Of a stretch of DNA of 64,000 nucleotides, positions 17,862 to 26,508 are shown one piece after another. Under the pieces are notes generated by a model. The model did not search any database, was not told the origin of the DNA, and saw only the letters and a list, made by a program, of their open reading frames with translations. The position numbers and the translations under genes were made by a program. The stretch lies in assembly GCF_003943735.1 (NCBI RefSeq), contig NZ_RJMV01000002.1, positions 94,840-158,839 on the forward strand, in the 5' to 3' direction. This DNA is from Streptococcus sanguinis (GTDB taxonomy: Bacteria > Bacillota > Bacilli > Lactobacillales > Streptococcaceae). Every line of letters starts with the position of its first letter. Position 1 is the first letter of the stretch.

Positions 17862-18002
17862 ATGGGAAAGTATCAATTGGACGACAAAGGAAAGGCTCAG
17901 GTGCAGCGTTTCCATGAAAAACATTCGCAGGGCGGCAACGGTAAGAAAGAGCGATTAGCCAAACTGCGTCAGCAATTTTTAGAAAAGAACACAAAACAAT
18001 AG
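17862..18002 (+). CDS. Conserved 46-residue protein between nrdD and GNAT gene
   Basis: Begins one base after the nrdD stop (TAAG-ATG) with AAGGAA upstream, and encodes 46 residues (MGKYQLDDKGKAQVQRFHEK...) that are basic and Gln/Lys-rich, with no membrane segment. From memory, other streptococci such as S. pneumoniae carry a protein of the same size at the same place in the nrdD operon, which supports it being real. Function unknown; coupling to nrdD suggests a role in anaerobic reductase activity or simply co-expression. Confidence 0.75.
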   Translation: MGKYQLDDKGKAQVQRFHEKHSQGGNGKKERLAKLRQQFLEKNTKQ

Positions 18003-18054
18003 AAGTCAGAGTGGGGCGCAAGGCGGTCTCACTCTCTTCGTATCAGGAGGAAGT

Positions 18055-18552
18055 ATGGAACTGAGACGACCGAAGCTAGAAGACAAGGAAAAGATTTTAG
18101 AGATGCTGGCTGACTTTGAAGCAGCTGGCAGCCGACAGGATGGCTTCTTTGGCGGAGCGGATTTTGTCTATGAGGACTGGCTGGAGACGATTCAGCTAGC
18201 TGAGGCAGGTCTAGGCTTGCCGCAAGGTTTTGTGCCCTACATCCAACTAATCTCTTTTGCAGCGGATGGTCAGGCTGTGGGCTTTCTCAATCTGCGCTTG
18301 CGGCTCAATGGCTACTTGTTCCAAGAAGGCGGGCATATCGGCTATAGTATCCGTCCGTCTGCGCGTGGGAAAGGATTGGCCAAAGATCAGCTGCGACAAG
18401 GCTTGCAAGTAGCCAAAAGTAAAAATATTAAACGAGTCCTATTGACTTGCGATGGTGACAATGGAGCCAGTCGAGCAGTGATTCTGGCTAATGGCGGAGC
18501 TTTAGAGGATATTCGAGGCGGGAAAGAGCGTTATTGGATTGATATAGATTGA
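18055..18552 (+). CDS. GNAT family N-acetyltransferase, copy 1
   Basis: 165 residues. The acetyl-CoA-binding motif A is HIGYSIRPSARGKGLAKDQL near residues 97-116, followed by RVLLTCDGDNGASRAVILANGG. Substrate unknown. CAGGAGG precedes the ATG. This is the most diverged of three tandem GNAT genes and is probably the ancestral one, since related streptococci have a single GNAT gene here. Confidence 0.88.
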   Translation: MELRRPKLEDKEKILEMLADFEAAGSRQDGFFGGADFVYEDWLETIQLAEAGLGLPQGFVPYIQLISFAADGQAVGFLNLRLRLNGYLFQEGGHIGYSIRPSARGKGLAKDQLRQGLQVAKSKNIKRVLLTCDGDNGASRAVILANGGALEDIRGGKERYWIDID

Positions 18553-18561
18553 GGAAAGCCT

Positions 18562-19055
18562 ATGAAGTTACGACGACCAACTTTGGAAGATAAAGACGCG
18601 ATTTTAGAGATGATTGCGGAGTTCGATGCAGCAAAATCCTATATGCACGGTGGCATGGGCTCCACTTGGAAGCGAGCAAAGGATTATGAGGATTGGTTAC
18701 AAATGGTGAGACGACAGGAAGATGTGGCAAACTTGCCAGCAGGTTGGGTTCCTGCCATTCAATTTTTATCCTTTGATGAGACTGGCTTGCCTCTGGGCTT
18801 TTTAGCCCTGCGCCTATCCTTGAATGACAAATTATTTGTAGAGGGTGGGCATATTGGCTATTCTATTCGGCCCAGTCAACGCAGGAAGGGATTGGCTAAG
18901 TTGCAGCTAGAGTTAGGGCTGGCAGAGGCTAGAAAGCAAGGACTAGAACGAGTGCTGATTACCTGCGATGAAGACAACGAAGCCAGCCGACGCACGATTC
19001 TCTCCGCTGGCGGTGTTTACGAAAATACAATCGACAGAAGTCAGCGTTACTGGAT
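18562..19055 (+). repeat. Tandem duplication, unit 1 (GNAT gene)
   Basis: Near-identical in DNA to 19078-19571, with long blocks of perfect identity such as the region 18930-19000 against 19446-19516. Spacing between units is 516 bases. Confidence 0.85.
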
Positions 19056-19068
19056 TGATGTCAATTAA
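18562..19068 (+). CDS. GNAT family N-acetyltransferase, copy 2
   Basis: 168 residues, with motif A HIGYSIRPSQRRKGLAKLQL and CDEDNEASRRTILSAGGVYEN. The protein and the DNA are nearly identical to the following gene, differing at only scattered positions. It follows copy 1 by 9 bases and is translated from its own Shine-Dalgarno (GAGGAAAG). Confidence 0.88.
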   Translation: MKLRRPTLEDKDAILEMIAEFDAAKSYMHGGMGSTWKRAKDYEDWLQMVRRQEDVANLPAGWVPAIQFLSFDETGLPLGFLALRLSLNDKLFVEGGHIGYSIRPSQRRKGLAKLQLELGLAEARKQGLERVLITCDEDNEASRRTILSAGGVYENTIDRSQRYWIDVN

Positions 19069-19077
19069 GGAGGGAAC

Positions 19078-19571
19078 ATGGAGCTAAGAAGACCAACTTT
19101 GGAAGATAAAGATGCAATTTTAGAGATGATTGCTGAGTTCGATGCAGCAAAATCCTATATGCACGGTGGTATGGGCTCCGCTTGGAAGCAAGCAAAGGAT
19201 TATGAGGATTGGTTAAAGATTGTAGAGCAGCAGGAGGATGCGACCAATTTGCCAGCAGGCTGGGTTCCTGCAATCAAATTTTTATCCTTTGATGAGACTG
19301 GCTTGCCTCTGGGGTTTTTAGCCCTACGCCTATCCTTAAATGAGAAATTATTTGTGGAGGGTGGGCATATTGGCTATTCTATCCGGCCCAGTCAACGCAG
19401 GAAGGGCCTGGCTAAGTTGCAGCTAGAGCTAGGACTAGCAGAGGCTCGAAAGCAAGGACTAGAACGAGTGCTGATTACCTGCGATGAAGACAACGAAGCC
19501 AGTCGACGCACGATTCTCTCTGCTGGCGGTGTTTACGAAAATACAATCGACAGAAGTCAGCGCTACTGGAT
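19078..19571 (+). repeat. Tandem duplication, unit 2 (GNAT gene)
   Basis: Second unit of the recent tandem duplication described at 18562. Identity ends close to the original stop codon position, where this copy reads on into nrdG. Confidence 0.85.
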
Positions 19572-19623
19572 TGATTTGGAGGATGAAGATGAACAATCCC
19601 AAACCTCAAGAATGGAAAAGTGA
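19078..19623 (+). CDS. GNAT family N-acetyltransferase, copy 3, extended C-terminus overlapping nrdG
   Basis: 181 residues. Identical in layout to copy 2, but where copy 2 ends with YWIDVN this one continues with YWIDLEDEDEQSQTSRMEK, because its stop codon is inside nrdG in another frame (35-base overlap). The GGAGG for nrdG (19578-19582) is therefore inside this gene. The duplication apparently fused copy 3 to the nrdG leader. Acetyl-CoA motif intact; substrate unknown. Confidence 0.85.
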   Translation: MELRRPTLEDKDAILEMIAEFDAAKSYMHGGMGSAWKQAKDYEDWLKIVEQQEDATNLPAGWVPAIKFLSFDETGLPLGFLALRLSLNEKLFVEGGHIGYSIRPSQRRKGLAKLQLELGLAEARKQGLERVLITCDEDNEASRRTILSAGGVYENTIDRSQRYWIDLEDEDEQSQTSRMEK

Positions 19624-20188
19624 GGAGCTGAGCAAGGGGCGAATCATTGACTATAAGGCCTTTAACTTTGTGGATGGCGAAGGTGTCCGTAACTCCCTCT
19701 ATGTCAGCGGCTGTATGTTTCACTGTGAGGGCTGCTATAATGCAGCAACTTGGTCCTTCAACGCTGGCATTCCTTATACCCAAGAGTTGGAGGAGCAGAT
19801 TATGAAAGACTTGGCGGAGCCCTATGTGCAGGGGCTGACCCTCCTAGGCGGCGAGCCTTTTCTCAATACAGGTATTCTCCTGCCCTTGGTCAAGCGGATT
19901 CGGAGAGAGCTACCGGACAAGGACATTTGGTCCTGGACGGGTTACACCTGGGAGGAGATGATGCTGGAAACGGAGGATAAGCTGGAGCTGCTGAGTTTGA
20001 TTGATATTCTGGTGGACGGCCGTTTTGACCTTACCAAGAAGAATCTCATGCTGCAGTTTCGCGGTTCTTCTAATCAGCGCATTATTGATGTCCAGAAGTC
20101 CCTTCAGTCAGGCCAGGTAGTCATCTGGGAGAAGCTCAATGATGGCTTGCAGGCCTATGAGCAAGTTGACAGAGATAAGATGCTTTAA
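19589..20188 (+). CDS. nrdG: Anaerobic ribonucleotide reductase activating protein
   Basis: 199 residues from the ATG at 19589, six bases after GGAGG; a longer frame from 19484 is a shadow of the GNAT gene. Radical-SAM cluster C-x3-C-x2-C at Cys42, Cys46 and Cys49 (GCMFHCEGCYN), then LTLLGGEPFLN. It uses a 4Fe-4S cluster and SAM to put the glycyl radical on NrdD. Last gene of the operon, ended by the terminator at 20211. Confidence 0.96.
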   Translation: MNNPKPQEWKSEELSKGRIIDYKAFNFVDGEGVRNSLYVSGCMFHCEGCYNAATWSFNAGIPYTQELEEQIMKDLAEPYVQGLTLLGGEPFLNTGILLPLVKRIRRELPDKDIWSWTGYTWEEMMLETEDKLELLSLIDILVDGRFDLTKKNLMLQFRGSSNQRIIDVQKSLQSGQVVIWEKLNDGLQAYEQVDRDKML

Positions 20189-20210
20189 AAAACAAGCAAA
20201 ATACTGATAT

Positions 20211-20232
20211 AAAAGAGGGTTCACCTCTTTTT
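20211..20232 (+). terminator. Terminator of the nrd operon
   Basis: 8-bp stem AAAAGAGG 20211-20218 with CCTCTTTT 20224-20231, followed by more T. Confidence 0.85.
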
Positions 20233-20364
20233 CTGTTGCCAAAAACAGTATAAAATATCGGTTTTTCGAGAATGAAGAAGGAATTTACTGAAAATTAATA
20301 CAGACTGTCCTTTTTTGTCAACAAAATTTGAAAAAAACTAAAATATTTTTAAATATTTTAGTGT

Positions 20365-20388
20365 ATCATAATGCATTTATGATATAAT
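20365..20388 (+). promoter_or_regulatory. cps promoter with overlapping dyad
   Basis: TGATATAAT extended -10 ending at 20388, with no clear -35. A dyad ATCATAA (20365-20371) / TTATGAT (20377-20383) sits just upstream and shares bases with the -10, so it may be a repressor operator. Very AT-rich sequence with two AAATATTT repeats lies immediately before it (20341-20358). Confidence 0.6.
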
Positions 20389-20427
20389 AAAATGTATTTA
20401 TATCTCAGGGGAGAAAAAGGGAGAATT

Positions 20428-21900
20428 ATGAATCATCATAGGAGAAATGTGCCTGCTTCTAAAAAGGGGAAGAAGCTTAGGCTCTTTAATGCAGCTTTAC
20501 TGACATTGGTAAGCTTGGTTTCAGGTTTGCTGGTTTTTTCTATATTTAAAAATAATGTTCTGGCGTTTCATCACCTGAACCTTGTTTTGTCTGCTTTTTT
20601 GGCGGCTGTTATTTTACTGGCAGCCTTCTTTATATGGAAAAATAAGTTCAAAGTTCTGACCACGGTGCTTTTGTTTGTGACCTTGCTGGTATCTTCAGGA
20701 GCCATGTACGGGGTCAAGGAATTGATGGACTTATCTAGAGGTGTGAACTCCACTTCAAATTACTCTGAAATTGAAATGGCCGTTTATGTCCGGGCGGACA
20801 GCGATAAATCAGATGTGACTCAGCTGCAGAAGCTGACAGCTCCGACTGAAAATGGAGACAAGGACAATGTAACGGCTCTTCTGGACCACATCAAGAAGAC
20901 TAAAAAGACAGAGCTCACAGTGGAAAACAGCTCTTCATATATTGCAGCCTACAAGGCCCTCATCAATCAAGAGGCGGAAGCTATTGCCCTCAATAGTTCA
21001 TTTGGAGATATGCTGGCTTCTCACGATGCTGATTATGCTTCAAAGATAAAGAAAATCTATACTTATAAAATCACCCGTCAAGTAGAGACAGGCAAGCGCA
21101 GGGATGATGCCAATGCGGATGTCTTCAATATCTATGTCAGCGGTATTGACACTTATGGGTCTATCTCATCTGTCTCACGCTCAGATGTCAATATCATCAT
21201 GACGGTCAATCGCAAGACCAAGAAAGTCCTCTTGACTACAACTCCTCGTGATTCTTATGTGGCGATTGCAGATGGAGGGGCTGGGCAGATGGACAAGCTG
21301 ACCCATGCAGGGATTTATGGAGTAGATGCTTCTGTCCACACGCTGGAAAATCTTTACGGGATTCGCATTGACTACTATGTTCGTCTGAACTTCACTTCCT
21401 TCCTCAAGCTAGTAGACCTGCTGGGTGGGATTGATGTTGAAAATGACCAAGAATTTACCAGCCGACATGGTAATCATCATTTCCCAGTAGGGAAAGTCCA
21501 TATGAACTCAGATCAGGCATTAGGCTTTGTTCGCGAGCGTTACTCCCTTCAGGGTGGTGACAATGACCGCGGAAAAAATCAAGAAAAGGTTATCGAAGCA
21601 GTCATTAAAAAGCTGACTTCAACCAGTGCTTTGAAGAACTACAACGAGATTATTTCCGGCTTGCAGGACTCTATCCAGACTAACATGGAGTTGCCTGTTC
21701 TTATGAATCTGGTCAATACCCAGCTGGAGTCAGGGGGAAGCTATCAAGTTCAGTCACAAGCCATCAGCGGAAACGGACGCATGGATTTACCATCCTATGC
21801 TATGCCAGATTCTAATCTCTACATGATGGAAATCCAACCGGAAAGCCTTGATAATGCTAAGGCAGCGATTCAGCAGGTAATGGAAGGGAAAACACCATGA
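20428..21900 (+). CDS. cpsA: LytR-CpsA-Psr family protein CpsA (Wzg)
   Basis: 490 residues from the ATG at 20428 (GGGAGAATT before it). Three N-terminal membrane segments (about 20-100), an extracellular accessory domain (about 110-240) and the LCP catalytic domain with [18 protein letters not shown] and [20 protein letters not shown] enzymes attach undecaprenyl-linked polysaccharide to peptidoglycan. First gene of the cps operon, and it overlaps cpsB by four bases. Confidence 0.95.
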   Translation: MNHHRRNVPASKKGKKLRLFNAALLTLVSLVSGLLVFSIFKNNVLAFHHLNLVLSAFLAAVILLAAFFIWKNKFKVLTTVLLFVTLLVSSGAMYGVKELMDLSRGVNSTSNYSEIEMAVYVRADSDKSDVTQLQKLTAPTENGDKDNVTALLDHIKKTKKTELTVENSSSYIAAYKALINQEAEAIALNSSFGDMLASHDADYASKIKKIYTYKITRQVETGKRRDDANADVFNIYVSGIDTYGSISSVSRSDVNIIMTVNRKTKKVLLTTTPRDSYVAIADGGAGQMDKLTHAGIYGVDASVHTLENLYGIRIDYYVRLNFTSFLKLVDLLGGIDVENDQEFTSRHGNHHFPVGKVHMNSDQALGFVRERYSLQGGDNDRGKNQEKVIEAVIKKLTSTSALKNYNEIISGLQDSIQTNMELPVLMNLVNTQLESGGSYQVQSQAISGNGRMDLPSYAMPDSNLYMMEIQPESLDNAKAAIQQVMEGKTP

Positions 21901-22628
21901 TTGATATCCATTCTCATATTATATTTGATGTGGACGATGGCCCTAAGAATTTTGAGGATTCCAAAAAACTGCTGGAAGAAAGTTATCGACAGGGAGTTCG
22001 GACCATCATCTCTACTTCTCATCGCAGAAAGGGTATGTTTGAAACGCCTGAAGAGACCATTAGCGCTAATTTTAAAATGGTAAAAGAACTGGCAGAGCTT
22101 GTAGCGCCTGACTTGACGGTTCTCTATGGGGCAGAGGTTTACTACACTAGCGATGTGGCGGATAAGTTGGAAAAGGGGATTTTCCCCAGTCTAGCTGGTA
22201 CACGCTATGTGTTGATTGAGTTTAGCATGGCGACGCCCTATAAGGACATTCATAAAGGCTTGGCTCAGATTCTGCGCTTAGGTCTAACACCGGTCGTGGC
22301 TCATATCGAGCGCTATCACTGCCTGGAAAATGATGAAAAGAAGGTGCAGGAACTCATTAATATGGGCTGCTATACTCAAATTAATAGCTCCAGTGTTCTA
22401 AAACCTAAGCTGCTTGGAGACTCGCATAAATTTATGAAAAAACGGGCTCAATTCTTTTTGGAAAAGGACTTGGTCCACTTTGTTGCCAGCGACATGCACA
22501 ATCTAAGTCAGAGACCGCCCTTTATGAAGGAGGCCTTTGACATCGTCGCTAAGAAATACGGTTCCCGCCGGGCAGAAGCCCTCTTTGGCGGCAACCAAGC
22601 CTTATTATTGAAAAATGAATTGATTTAG
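21897..22628 (+). CDS. cpsB: Tyrosine-protein phosphatase CpsB (Wzh)
   Basis: 243 residues, PHP-type metal-dependent phosphatase. Metal ligands are visible in [48 protein letters not shown] and VASDMHNL. It dephosphorylates the tyrosine tail of CpsD and so controls polymer length and attachment. ATGA overlap with cpsA shows coupling. Confidence 0.95.
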   Translation: MIDIHSHIIFDVDDGPKNFEDSKKLLEESYRQGVRTIISTSHRRKGMFETPEETISANFKMVKELAELVAPDLTVLYGAEVYYTSDVADKLEKGIFPSLAGTRYVLIEFSMATPYKDIHKGLAQILRLGLTPVVAHIERYHCLENDEKKVQELINMGCYTQINSSSVLKPKLLGDSHKFMKKRAQFFLEKDLVHFVASDMHNLSQRPPFMKEAFDIVAKKYGSRRAEALFGGNQALLLKNELI

Positions 22629-22635
22629 GGGAAAA

Positions 22636-23331
22636 ATGGAAAAACAAGAAAAGCAAATCGTAGAAATCGATATTTTGTCCTTGCTGAGAGCCTTATGGCT
22701 GAAGAAATTTACCATTGTATTGGGAGCGGTGCTCTTTTCTTTACTGGCTTTTGGCTACAGCGTCTTTATTGCTAAGAAAATGTATCAGAGCACCACACGC
22801 ATCTATGTGGTTAGCCGTCAGAATGAAACGCAGGCAGCTTTGACTAATCAGGACCTGCAGGCGGGTTCATACCTCGTTAAGGACTTTAAGGAAATCATTC
22901 TTTCACAGGCGGTTCTATCACAGGCAATTAGTGAGTTGAAACTGCAAACGTCACCAAGAGAGCTGACACGTCACATCACCGTTTCCGTTCCGGCGGATAC
23001 TCGTATCGTTTCGATTACAGTTAAGGATGACAATCCAGAGGAAGCGGCTCGCATTGCTAATGCCTTTCGTAATATCGCCGCTGAGAAAATTATCGAGGTG
23101 ACAAAAGTTTCTGATGTGACAACTTTGGAAGAAGCAACAGTCCCAGCAGAGCCTTCTTCACCAAATATTCGGCGTAATGTTATCTTAGGATTTTTAGGGG
23201 GCAGCGTCCTGATGTCGATCTTTATCATCGCTGTAGAAATCCTGGATGATCGGGTGAAGAAGCCAGAGGACATTGAAGAAGTCATGGGCTTGACGCTGTT
23301 GGGCGTTATCCCAGATATGAACAGAATGTAA
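22636..23331 (+). CDS. cpsC: Chain-length regulator CpsC (Wzd)
   Basis: 231 residues with the Wzz-type topology: a membrane segment near 27-50, an extracytoplasmic loop, a second segment near 178-200 after PAEPSSPNIRRN, and a short cytoplasmic tail. This polysaccharide co-polymerase activates and anchors the CpsD kinase. Starts 7 bases after cpsB. Confidence 0.95.
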   Translation: MEKQEKQIVEIDILSLLRALWLKKFTIVLGAVLFSLLAFGYSVFIAKKMYQSTTRIYVVSRQNETQAALTNQDLQAGSYLVKDFKEIILSQAVLSQAISELKLQTSPRELTRHITVSVPADTRIVSITVKDDNPEEAARIANAFRNIAAEKIIEVTKVSDVTTLEEATVPAEPSSPNIRRNVILGFLGGSVLMSIFIIAVEILDDRVKKPEDIEEVMGLTLLGVIPDMNRM

Positions 23332-23341
23332 GGGAGAGAAA

Positions 23342-24040
23342 ATGGCAACCTTAGAATTAGTTAGGAAAAAAAGGAATCTTGTCAAACTAACCGAGGAATA
23401 CTATAACGCTCTGAGTACTAATGTACAGCTGAGCGGCGCCAATATCAAGATGGTCGAAATAAGCTCGGTGACGGCAAATGAAGGAAAGTCTACAACCTCA
23501 GTGAATCTCGCGGCCGCCTTTGCCAGAGCTGGTCATAAGACCTTGATGATCGATGCGGATATCCGCAACTCAGTCATGTCCGGTGTGTTTAGCAGTCAGA
23601 GAAAAGTATCAGGACTGACGGACTATCTGTCAGGACAGGCTGCCCTGCATGAAGTCATCAACGATACAGATCTGGACAACCTAGATGTGATCTTATCTGG
23701 TCCAGTATCACCTAATCCGACGGGGCTTTTGCAAAGCAAGCAGTTTGAAGCGCTTTTGACTGACCTGCGTGTCCGCTATGACTATATCATTGTGGATACT
23801 TCACCGATTGGTCTGGTCATTGATGCAGCCATCATTGCTCAGAAATGCGATGCTAGCTTCTTGGTGACACAAGCAGGACATATCAAACGAAAAGCAGTCA
23901 TGAAAGCTAAAGAGCAGTTGGAGCAAACGGGAACTCCTTTTTTGGGTGTTGTCCTCAATAAATATAACATTGATTTGGAGCGCTATGGTGCCTACGGAAC
24001 TTATGGGGGATATGGCAGCTATGGCAATTATGGGAAATAG
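23342..24040 (+). CDS. cpsD: Tyrosine-protein kinase CpsD (Wze)
   Basis: 232 residues. BY-kinase with Walker A around 45-53 (TANEGKSTTS), Walker A' (LMIDADIRNSVM) and Walker B (YIIVDTSPIG). The last 20 residues are a Tyr/Gly cluster (YGAYGTYGGYGSYGNYGK) with six tyrosines for autophosphorylation. It works with CpsC at the membrane and is reversed by CpsB. Confidence 0.95.
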   Translation: MATLELVRKKRNLVKLTEEYYNALSTNVQLSGANIKMVEISSVTANEGKSTTSVNLAAAFARAGHKTLMIDADIRNSVMSGVFSSQRKVSGLTDYLSGQAALHEVINDTDLDNLDVILSGPVSPNPTGLLQSKQFEALLTDLRVRYDYIIVDTSPIGLVIDAAIIAQKCDASFLVTQAGHIKRKAVMKAKEQLEQTGTPFLGVVLNKYNIDLERYGAYGTYGGYGSYGNYGK

Positions 24041-24078
24041 GGAATAAAGAGTTTTAGGATAATTGGGAGATTAGGAAC

Positions 24079-25881
24079 ATGACAAGAGCGAGAAAAAGAG
24101 TCATCTTAATTATTGTTGATATTATTTTGCTCAGTATAAGTCAGGGGATTTCAAAATTCTTCTTAGCAAAATATGTCGGGATAACGGATTTGTCTTTTAT
24201 CTCTATTTTAATGGGGATTATTGTACTATATTTGACATTTGCAACACTGTCGAATGTCTTTTCTACCATTACAAGGTATACAGATTACAAAACAATGTTT
24301 CGAGTTGGGGGCTCAATTTTGGGAGCTTACTCGATTGTATACATTGTAGAGAAAATTTTTTATGAATCCACAAACAGTAGATATATTGTCCTTTCTATGC
24401 TACTATCGTTTTTGTTGGTTATTGCTTCAAGGCTGACTTGGCGGGAGATTCATGAATTCGTGCAGCATCCTTCAGCTTTACTGGGTAAGAAAGTAGATGG
24501 GACGAAGACCCTTGTTGTTGGTTCAGGGGATGGTGCCAGTCTCTTTATCAAGACAGCCCAGCAAAAATCAAAAGATTTAAAAATAGTTGCGATTGTAGAT
24601 GATGATAAGAACAAGCAAAATACGTATCTTCATGGAGTAAAAGTTGTAGGAACAACTGAGCAGATACCTGAAATTGTAGGGAATTATGAAGTTGAACAAA
24701 TTGTCATTGCCATTCCTTCGTTGGCTCCGGATGATTACGAACGAATCGTAGAGTACTGCCAACAGACGGAGGTCAAGGTCAATGCCATGCCTAAGTATGA
24801 ACAGGTGATTACGGGGAAACTATCTGTCAGCAAACTTCAGGAAATTGATATTGCAGATCTGTTAGGGCGTAAAGAAGTTAAGCTGGATCAGCAAAGTTTG
24901 AAGTCCAATATTAAATGCAAGACAGTTCTTGTTACGGGGGCCGGTGGCTCTATCGGCTCGGAACTTTGCCGTCAGATTGCTCAATTCTGCCCAGCTAGGC
25001 TCCTGCTTCTAGGTCATGGAGAAAATTCAATTTATTTGATTCACAAGGAGCTGTCAAGCCGTTATAAAGATGATATTGAGTTGATTCCAATCATTGCAGA
25101 TATTCAAGATAGAGAGAGAATTTTCCATATTATGGAAACCTATCGTCCTGATCGAGTGTATCATGCAGCAGCTCATAAGCATGTTCCCTTGATGGAGTAC
25201 AATCCGACAGAAGCTGTCAAAAACAATATCTACGGCACGCGAAATGTAGCAGAAGCAGCAAAGGCTGCTGGTGTCGCGAAATTTGTCATGATTTCTACAG
25301 ATAAGGCGGTCAACCCGCCTAATGTTATGGGGGCAACTAAACGTGTAGCAGAAATGGTCGTAACCAGTTTAAATGAAGAAGGAAAGACTCTTTTCTCAGC
25401 TGTCCGCTTTGGGAATGTTTTGGGCAGTCGAGGTAGTGTTGTTCCTTTGTTCAAGGAGCAGATTGCCAAGGGAGGTCCAATCACCGTGACGGACTTTCGA
25501 ATGACACGCTATTTCATGACGATACCAGAAGCCAGCCGCTTGGTGATTCAGGCTGGAGCCTTGATGCAAGGAGGAGAGGTTTTTGTCTTGGATATGGGCG
25601 AGCCTGTGAAAATTTTGGACCTGGCTAAAAAGATGATTACGCTCAGCGGCCATACTGAAGAGGAGATTCAGATTCAGGAAGCAGGCATTCGACCGGGCGA
25701 AAAGCTATATGAAGAGCTCTTGTCTGCCAAGGAAAAGGTCAATGATCAAGTCTATGAAAAGATTTTTGTAGGAAATGTTCAGTCGCTGCCCAAGACCGAG
25801 GTTGATTCCTATGTGGACTCTCTTCTGTCTCTTGGTGCAAATGACCTCAAGGACAGCTTGGTAAAGTTTGCACAGCAATAA
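24079..25881 (+). CDS. Membrane nucleotide-sugar 4,6-dehydratase (CapD/PglF/WbpM type)
   Basis: 600 residues. Four N-terminal membrane segments (about 8-115), a CoA-binding-like Rossmann domain (TLVVGSGDGASLF) and an extended SDR domain with VTGAGGSIGSELCRQ near 287-302 and YHAAAHKHVPLMEYNP. These enzymes turn UDP-GlcNAc into the 4-keto-6-deoxy sugar. Next to a PglC-like transferase and an SDR reductase, it suggests a 6-deoxy-HexNAc such as QuiNAc or FucNAc as first sugar. No aminotransferase is present, so diNAcBac is unlikely. Confidence 0.88.
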   Translation: MTRARKRVILIIVDIILLSISQGISKFFLAKYVGITDLSFISILMGIIVLYLTFATLSNVFSTITRYTDYKTMFRVGGSILGAYSIVYIVEKIFYESTNSRYIVLSMLLSFLLVIASRLTWREIHEFVQHPSALLGKKVDGTKTLVVGSGDGASLFIKTAQQKSKDLKIVAIVDDDKNKQNTYLHGVKVVGTTEQIPEIVGNYEVEQIVIAIPSLAPDDYERIVEYCQQTEVKVNAMPKYEQVITGKLSVSKLQEIDIADLLGRKEVKLDQQSLKSNIKCKTVLVTGAGGSIGSELCRQIAQFCPARLLLLGHGENSIYLIHKELSSRYKDDIELIPIIADIQDRERIFHIMETYRPDRVYHAAAHKHVPLMEYNPTEAVKNNIYGTRNVAEAAKAAGVAKFVMISTDKAVNPPNVMGATKRVAEMVVTSLNEEGKTLFSAVRFGNVLGSRGSVVPLFKEQIAKGGPITVTDFRMTRYFMTIPEASRLVIQAGALMQGGEVFVLDMGEPVKILDLAKKMITLSGHTEEEIQIQEAGIRPGEKLYEELLSAKEKVNDQVYEKIFVGNVQSLPKTEVDSYVDSLLSLGANDLKDSLVKFAQQ

Positions 25882-25896
25882 GTTTTTAGGATAATC

Positions 25897-26502
25897 ATGT
25901 ATAAATTTTTTAAACGAACATTAGATATAGTCTTGTCATTCTTAGGAATGATTGTCTTATCACCGTTTTTTCTGCTTCTAGTACTCGCTATTAAATTGGA
26001 TTCTAAAGGACCAGTTTTGTTCAAACAGAAGCGGGTCGGTCTGCATAAGAAACACTTCTATATTTTGAAATTCAGAACGATGCGAATTGATACACCTAAG
26101 GATACCCCAACTCATTTACTGGAAAATCCTGAGCAATGGATTACAAAGGTTGGGAAGTTTCTTAGGAAGACGTCTCTGGATGAGTTGCCTCAGATTTGGA
26201 ATATTTTTGTCGGTGACATGAGTATCATAGGTCCAAGACCGGCTCTTTGGAATCAGTATGATTTGATTGAAGAGCGAGACCGCTATGGAGCTAATGATGT
26301 TTTGCCAGGTCTGACAGGATGGGCTCAGATTCACGGGCGAGATGAGTTGCCGATTGCTAAGAAAGCTGAATTGGACGGCTACTACGTCCAGCATTTGTCT
26401 TTTGGATTGGATGTCCGCTGTTTTTTTGGCACCATTAAGAGTGTTGCTAAGAGCGAAGGCGTTGTCGAAGGCGGCACGGGAAATATGGAAAAGAAAGATT
26501 AA
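25897..26502 (+). CDS. Initiating sugar-phosphate transferase, PglC type
   Basis: 201 residues, a monotopic phosphoglycosyl transferase. A re-entrant N-terminal hydrophobic helix (MYKFFKRTLDIVLSFLGM), then KQKRVGLHKKHFYILKFRTM, the catalytic Asp-Glu in KTSLDELPQIWNI, and GPRPAL and PGLTGWAQI. It transfers a sugar-1-phosphate to undecaprenyl phosphate to begin repeat-unit synthesis. It is the short form, unlike the long WchA/CpsE of many pneumococcal types. Starts 15 bases after the dehydratase gene. Confidence 0.92.
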   Translation: MYKFFKRTLDIVLSFLGMIVLSPFFLLLVLAIKLDSKGPVLFKQKRVGLHKKHFYILKFRTMRIDTPKDTPTHLLENPEQWITKVGKFLRKTSLDELPQIWNIFVGDMSIIGPRPALWNQYDLIEERDRYGANDVLPGLTGWAQIHGRDELPIAKKAELDGYYVQHLSFGLDVRCFFGTIKSVAKSEGVVEGGTGNMEKKD

Positions 26503-26508
26503 AGGCTG

